DNA from: Penelope pileata
Taxonomy: Eukaryota; Chordata; Aves; Galliformes; Cracidae
Reading direction: 5' to 3'
Assembly (NCBI GenBank): GCA_013396635.1
Contig: WBMW01002283.1
Span: 210,326-274,325, forward strand
DNA length: 64,000 nucleotides
A program made the translations under genes and the position numbers. Under the pieces are notes generated by a model. That model did not search any database and had not been told where the DNA came from. It saw only the letters and a list, made by a program, of their open reading frames with translations. Within the stretch, counting starts at the first letter, position 1, and each line of letters opens with the position of its first letter. Shown piece after piece: positions 57,986-64,000 of the stretch.

Positions 57986-60900
57986 ATTGTACTGCAAATC
58001 TAAGTTCCTGTATCTGAAGGACACCCACGAAAAATATTTGCAATGGCTTTCTTAAGGAGCTGGCATTTTCAAGAAATATGTTACTGTTTCTTACTGTTTT
58101 CTGTTTTCATCTTCTGTAACCACACATACCTGCATGTCCACATCAGACTCATTTGTTGTGCTAAGGCTAAACAGGTTCTGGTACACAGACCCCTTGGACA
58201 CATTACTGGATCATGTTCCTGAACTCTTTTTGAGAGCAGTGTCAAAATTAAATAAAATGAATAATTAAAATAAAAAAAAATTAAAAATTAAATATTAAAA
58301 ATAAATAAAATAAAATGAAATGGACAACACTTCTACTACTAAGATTAAGCATATTCTTGTTTATAACAAAATACGTTCAAATGAGAGTTACAGCTTTCAG
58401 CAGTTGGTATCTACATGGCATTATTTCTTCATCTGAGTGTACAAAAGGCTACATCAATGACTTATGTTTAAAGCCTGCTGACAACTGCTTTCCCCTGTCC
58501 TGCCAGGATGATTGCTGCACTTTCTTTTTCACAGAGACTCAGAAAGGTGGAGCATCAGAGGAATATCACCATGCAGTTTCGTGCATCTCAGTAGGACACT
58601 AAGTGGAATTTTGGTAAATGTTGTTATTTATGTGGAAACGGCATGGTGTGTGGGAGAGAAGTGCTGTAGTAAGGGCACTTTCACTTTCATGTTCCATTCA
58701 CTTAATGCCTCCCAACCTTTCTTCAGAATTCTATTTCTGAAAACGATTTCACCATCTAGTTCAAGGACACGCTAAGCAGCCTCCAATACCTCTTTTTTCT
58801 GATTTACACACAGAGCCAAGTACTCAAGTACTGTTTCTTTTGAGGTTCTTGATATTCTTATGAAATCTCCTTTCTCAATCATCCTTTCAAAACAAACACT
58901 TAAAACGTTTAAATCAAGCATTTTTCTCATCAAACCCTAGAGATCTGTTTGCTCTCTAGATCAGAAAAATAAAAGCTCAGAAATGTGTACATGGATTTTG
59001 TTCCAGTTAGAATGGTGGTCTGGATCAGAGACACCACGGAGCCTGCATTAGGAAGCTTCACTGTGCAATGTTAACGTACGAGACAAATTCACGAAGAATT
59101 AGATTTGCACCTGCAACCTTTTGTTTCCAGTCTTGCCACTGAAAGCCTGGCATTTAGTCATTCTTAATAAATCCCTTCCCAGAAAACTTAAGGCACGCTA
59201 CATTCATCAAAGCAGAAAACGCAATCAGTAGATGCAGGATCCCCAAAGGATCTGTAATATGGATCAAATGTTAAGAATGCCACAGCTGGGGAGTGTTTCC
59301 TGCAACCTGAAAAGGGTTTGTCTGGAGTATTTCAAAGTATCAGTTTTCAGGAGAAAGTGTCCTATAACGTACAGAAGCCTGCAGTGCCTACCAGGCATAG
59401 ACAGAGATGGGCAAGCCCCTACGTTTTATAATAGAGCAAGCTCAAAGGAGTAACCTGCTTGTAAGGAGGAGTGGTGGCTGTAGTGCTGTAAGTCTGTGAA
59501 CAGGGAAACTGCCCATAGCTGTTGAGAACTTTGGAGCTTTTCACATTCCTGTAAATAAAACTACAGCTCAAATCCAGTTACAGCGCGACAGAGCTGCCGA
59601 AAGCACTGTGCATACTGCTGCAGCTCCTCAGGTCAAGGGAGAGCATCGGCAGTAGAAATAAATGCCAGCCTGCAAGGACAGACCAGTGAGCTGACACCAC
59701 TGAGCCACGGGCAAACAAAGCAGAAATTGTAAGACGTAAAGACAGCAAGAAGAAGCTAGAGCAGGGCCTGAGCTAGCAGAACAACTGCTTCGAGGAAGGA
59801 ATATCCAACAGAGGACCAGCAAGCCTGACCAGAACAGCGAAACGCACAAAGATCCAAAGTGTCAAAGTGCAACAGATAAAAACAGAAGCCTATTGCCTGG
59901 ACACAGAACTGATCAAAAGACTTAAGGACACAGCTCTAATCTGTGTCTAACCTGAATCTGCCCTAACCATCAAAACACTTCTGGCTTTGTCATCCTCCAA
60001 AGTCCAAACTGTGCATAAAACATGGGGAAAAAATGTACATTAGAAAGAAGGGAAAAGCGTGTTATTTCTCCTAACAACACTAAGTATTTTGTGTATAAAC
60101 TGAAAACGCGCCTGAAAGAAGAATGTTGCAATCCAGACCAGAAACCCAATGCAGAGAAACAGCCACATCCATGCGTAACAGCGATGAGTTCACCCAGCCT
60201 GGGAGTACAGCATGCCCCCAAGATGACCTCTCAGGTTTCCCATTCCAACTGTAGAACATGTAGAACACCAAATTATGAGAACAGCCAACACAGTAATGGA
60301 CATCAAGGATGTTTACCCCTCCCCACATCAGAACTGTAAACATGGCTGCAGATTACTGTTAATCTATGAGTCACGGAAGTATAAACTTTGTATTTGTTCA
60401 GCACAAAAATCAGACTGTCAAACACACGCAGAGCTCGAAGCTGGGCATCTTGTGCAGAGATCAGTGCTCTCAGACACAGCAGATGCTGCCACTGGGGAAA
60501 AGAAGCCATTACTGACTTGTTACTCCTGTTTGCACTGCAGTCAACAGCAAAGGAAGTGCAAACTGCTGTTGATTTACATCATACAGCACCAAGAGGATCA
60601 CTCACTAACTCCTAACTAGTTCTTTTCATATAAATCAGCCAAAAGCAATGGAACATTTTATGGGGGTCCTTAGGCCGTAACTTGCCTTCCAGGACCACTA
60701 GCAGTGATGTAAGAAACTGGAACCAATCCAGCTTCATTGGCCAAACAGCTCCTGAGTTCACAGCTACAAGACGAGGTACCTTGAGAAATGAGCACAGCTC
60801 ACTAATGGAAAACAGCAGGAACACCACCCCACTGTGCTTCATCGTCTTCTTCACACAGAATTACACTCCTGAACACAGAAACTCCTTCTCACAACATTCG

Positions 60901-62934
60901 CACGGATGTCACAGAGATGTAACTACTGAATTCAGAGGAATTATTCTTTTTACCTACATGAAACTGAAATCAGCTATTATTTTTTAAATAATTTCTTACC
61001 AACTCCACAAATAACTCACATTTAAAATGAATTTTAAAAAAATCTATGTCTATGAAGGCTTAATCCAGTCTAACCATCCTGTTCACGTTTCTCTCTTCCT
61101 AATTTCCCACAATCTGCTGAGTCTCCTTTACATCTCTAGGCAGCATCTAATCACTTCTGTTCACACACACAAATTATAATAGTGGGTTGTGATACGCAGA
61201 AGATCACTTATTTTAAATAACTTCTGTTCTTTAACTTCTGTTTCCTTTAACATAACCTAATTTGAGGTTAAATGTTACTCACGTGGCTTTAATACACTGC
61301 TACATCCTATGTTGAGAAAGAGATGAGGTGAACTTCACCTTACCTTGCAAGTCGAGACTAGTAAGGCATGAAAAAGAAAACTTTTTCATGACACGAAGTA
61401 GCGCAGAGCACGCCTGCTGTTCGTGCTGTTACTTGCTAATCAGAGTTACTGCACTTAACAAGCCATCATTTCATTGTCTAGAAGTGAGAAATGACAAACG
61501 TGCCGCTCAGCACACAGCTGCTCTATCAGCAAACCTGCTTGGCTGAAGGCAACCCAGGAAAAGCCAGGTACGCTACGGAACACGTCGCAAGGGCTGACTC
61601 ACTCTTTGGCACTGGCTCGCAGTCACTGAATTCCCGAGAATTCCTCCGCATTTCAGAACTGACAAAAAGAAACAGTCATACAAGGGCATTCCCAAGAACA
61701 TAAGGGATCCATTTCTTACTCAGGACTTACGCAGGTCAAATTTCCCTTAAGTCAGTGGTGTTTTCCTCAGGCTTTATCCAAAGATCTATTAATATCAAGT
61801 TTTCAGTAATCAGATGCAATGCTTGATTTTAATATACTGACACTACATTACAAACACAGCTGCACTAAAAATTATTCTTTTTGACAGCTTCCTAAACTTC
61901 CCAGTGTTTGTTCCAAGGACATCGCTGCCACATCTGCAGACACTCGGGGCTGCTCAGCTTCCCTGCAGCTGGCTCGTACAACTGGCAGGAAACCAAAGAG
62001 ATTTCTCCACTACCAGCACTTCACCATATGTTTCTACAACAAATTTCGTCAGTCAACAAAAGCAAATTCTCTCCAAATTTTTCACTTAGGTTTGACTGTA
62101 GTACAATGATACTGAAAATGTAAATTGAAGTCTACATAGTTTCTTTGCTTTTCCTGCTAATATGTATGGGAACTACAAAGTGCTGTGTTTTTTTAAGGGG
62201 AAACTTTCATTTCATTGTAGCAAAAAGTGTCATAAGATTGTAGGACACAACTCAATTCAAGAGTCAAAAACTGCATTTCCTCAGCTTCTGCACATAGGAC
62301 TTTTCAGTGTGTAATCATAGGGTGTCAGTATTATTTATAAGATGAAATACGAAATGCACCAAGGACCCACAGCTTGGGCAAGTATTTTACCATTTTCTGT
62401 CACAGAGTCTTCTATCCCCAGAAAATTAACTCATATTTTTATAAATAGCAAAATTAACAAATCACTTTCAGTGCAATACATGCAATTTTTGCTTAACCCT
62501 TTCTAGCATAACTGAGATGACAAAATAATGACTGTACTTCGTTACTGCTGAATTAAATCAGAGGATAATTCAGGTTGGTAAGGAGTGCCTGGACTGCACT
62601 CTCGCTCAAAGCCATCCCAATGTTTCATTGTCCTCACAGGGAAAACACTTCCCTTGCATCCAACTGCAACATCTCATTTCAATTTTCACCATCTTCACAT
62701 AGGGGTAAAATGTTGTACTTTGCACTGCGCACTCACCGGGACCACGAGGCTTCTGACCCAGCAACGGTGGCACTGAGAACCTTGCCTTCACAGTTAAGCC
62801 TCTTCCACACGCATCGTGTTCTGACTCCCGCGTATTTCACACACGTTCTTCAGCACCGTGTCTTTATGGTGAAAGCTACAAGAGTTAAGGTGCTCACACA
62901 GGGAGAGGGAGTCTGTTCTCCATCACACAAGTCA
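57986..62934. other. Non-coding stretch, nothing firmly recognised
   Basis: No gene is recognised. There is an A/T low-complexity tract at 58246-58322. A strong minus-strand donor (GCAAG followed by GTAAGGTG) lies near 61343, and another (CCCG followed by GTGAGTGCG) near 62734. I could not pair either with a convincing coding exon. Confidence 0.45.
58246..58322. repeat. A/T-rich low-complexity tract
   Basis: An irregular run of TAAAA, AAAAT and AAATAAA units with almost no G or C. Confidence 0.9.
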
Positions 62935-63472
62935 GTTCTCTTCAATGTTTTCCTAAGCGGCTTGGATGTAGGGCTAGAAGGTGCTTGAGAAATCTGCTGA
63001 TGATACTGAATGGAGAGGAGCTGTTGACTCTGTCAAGGGTGGAGAGGCCCTGCAGACTGGGGGATGAGATGCTGGAGAGCAGCCCCGCTGAAAGGCATCC
63101 GGGGGTCTTGGGTTGACAGCAAGTTGAACATGAGTCAGCAGTGTGCCCAGGCAGCCAGGAAGGCGAACTGTACCCTGAGGTACATCAAGCATGGCACTGC
63201 CAGCTGGGCGAGGGATGGGATCGTCTTGCTCTGCACTGGTGCAGCTTCACCTCCAGCACTGCGTGCAGGTTTGGGCACCACAGCACAAAAAGGACATAAA
63301 ACTATTAGAGAGCATCCAAAGGCAGGTTATGAAGATGGAGAAGGCTCTAGAAGGTAAGCTGTATGAGGAGCAGCTGAGGCCCCTCGGTTTGCTCAGCCCA
63401 GAGCAGAGGAGGCTGAGAGGAGGCCTCATGGCGGCCTACAGCTCCTCACAGGGGGCGGAGGGGCAGCGCTGA
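62935..63472 (+). pseudogene. CR1 ORF2 remnant including the ADD catalytic box, multiply broken
   Basis: Pieces of ORF2 appear in three frames. The LFNVFLSGLDVGLEGA piece ends at a stop at 62988. A shifted frame encodes SADDTE at 62993-63010, matching the RT catalytic box (normally F/YADD). Later frames carry QAARKANCTLRYIKH, VWAPQHKKDIKLLESIQRQV and EQLRPLGLLSPEQRRLRGGL. The aromatic residue before ADD is replaced by serine, and stops and frameshifts separate the pieces. It is clearly inactive. Confidence 0.85.
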
Positions 63473-63705
63473 GCTCTGCTCTCTGGGGACAGCGACAGGG
63501 CCCGAGGGAACGGCATGGAGCTGTGTCAGGGGAGGGTCAGGGGGGGGGGAGGAACAGGTTCTGCCCCAGAGGTGGTGGGCATGGAGCAGGCTGCCCAGGG
63601 CAGTGGGCATGGCCCCACACTGCCAGAGTTCAAGCCAGGAGCTGGAGTCCATGATCCTTATGGGCCTCTTCCAACCTGCAACTCTGTAATTCTATGATTG
63701 CATGG
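62935..63705 (+). mobile_element. Long, decayed CR1 LINE copy
   Basis: Plus-strand CR1 spanning from before the RT catalytic box (TTCAATGTTTTCCTAAGCGG, then GGCTTGGATGTAGGGC) to the 3' terminus (CCTCTTCCAACCTGCAACTC, tail TAATTCTATGATT). A G10 run lies at 63540-63549. It appears shortened internally relative to other copies and is from a different, older subfamily. Confidence 0.92.
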
Positions 63706-64000
63706 ACAAAATCCTTCTCCGTGCTCCCTACAATGGCATCCAGCGACTTCTCTCACTCTGTAATTAGACCAGCACATATTTTTTGGTCCAGGAGTGCCTT
63801 TACGACTGCACTGAACCTACAGCAATCAGGCTGTGCCCGTATACAGAGCTCCATATTGAGTAACTACATAAATGCATATATACATGCATATAAATACTGA
63901 ACACTGCAAGCAATAACCCAACGTAACCTGGGCTTTACTTTCGCACACTTTTAAGCTCGCCTGAGGGGCATCACAGGAGCTCTGACGGCTGCCCGGGCTC
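63706..64000. other. Window end, nothing recognised
   Basis: Short non-coding flank after the last CR1 copy; no gene or repeat is recognised. Confidence 0.45.

Noticed and set aside
58246..58322. A-rich tract as a retrotransposon poly(A) tail
   Set aside because: No element body precedes it, and CR1 does not end in poly(A); it is simple A/T low complexity.

Overview
This is vertebrate nuclear DNA, almost certainly avian. It contains at least twelve fragments of CR1, the dominant LINE retrotransposon of birds, several with the ATTCTATG-type 3' tail. There is no Alu-like or other mammalian SINE. Two CR1 copies look young, which would fit a galliform such as chicken, turkey or quail; that is an inference. 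The rest is mostly AT-rich intronic or intergenic sequence with short homopolymer and microsatellite tracts. I recognise no complete host protein-coding gene. Nearly all open frames are short and unconserved-looking, and the reliable coding remnants belong to CR1 ORF2 (reverse transcriptase).

Layout. 1-14.1 kb is AT-rich with a few candidate minus-strand splice-bounded segments (1446-1517, 5607-5645, 6698-6774, 9468-9505, 9764-9856), three CR1 pieces and a sequence gap (single N at 9197). 14.14-15.31 kb is a strong CpG island, the best evidence for a host gene. On the minus strand a GC-rich, TATA-less first exon seems to end at 15060 with a consensus splice donor, so a gene would run leftward through the first 15 kb. 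A CR1 3' end (15291-15478) sits just upstream of it. 15.5-42.7 kb is almost CR1-free, with one small tail at 26.2 kb. It holds a second CpG-rich patch at 40.31-40.68 kb with four TAATTA homeodomain-type motifs next to it, and a CNE-like stretch with a perfect 12-bp palindrome at 36.36 kb. 42.7-64 kb is richer in CR1: a long minus-strand copy at 42.7-43.5 kb, a copy at 45.6-46.4 kb split by a perfect 304-bp duplication around an N, and further copies at 50.9, 54.8, 56.5, 57.5 and 62.9-63.7 kb.

Most notable points. (1) The identical 304-bp direct duplication around the N at 46040 is very probably an uncollapsed contig overlap, not biology. (2) The CpG-island promoter with a minus-strand splice donor. 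(3) Two IRF/ISRE-type motifs at 50075-50106 are followed about 85 bp later by a consensus splice donor, a possible interferon-responsive first exon. (4) A CpG patch plus homeodomain-motif cluster lies near 40.3-40.8 kb in a transposon-poor interval. I see no evidence of an operon, CRISPR array, tRNA or rRNA gene, or provirus. Nothing here convincingly amounts to a new biological system; the leads are regulatory or assembly-related.
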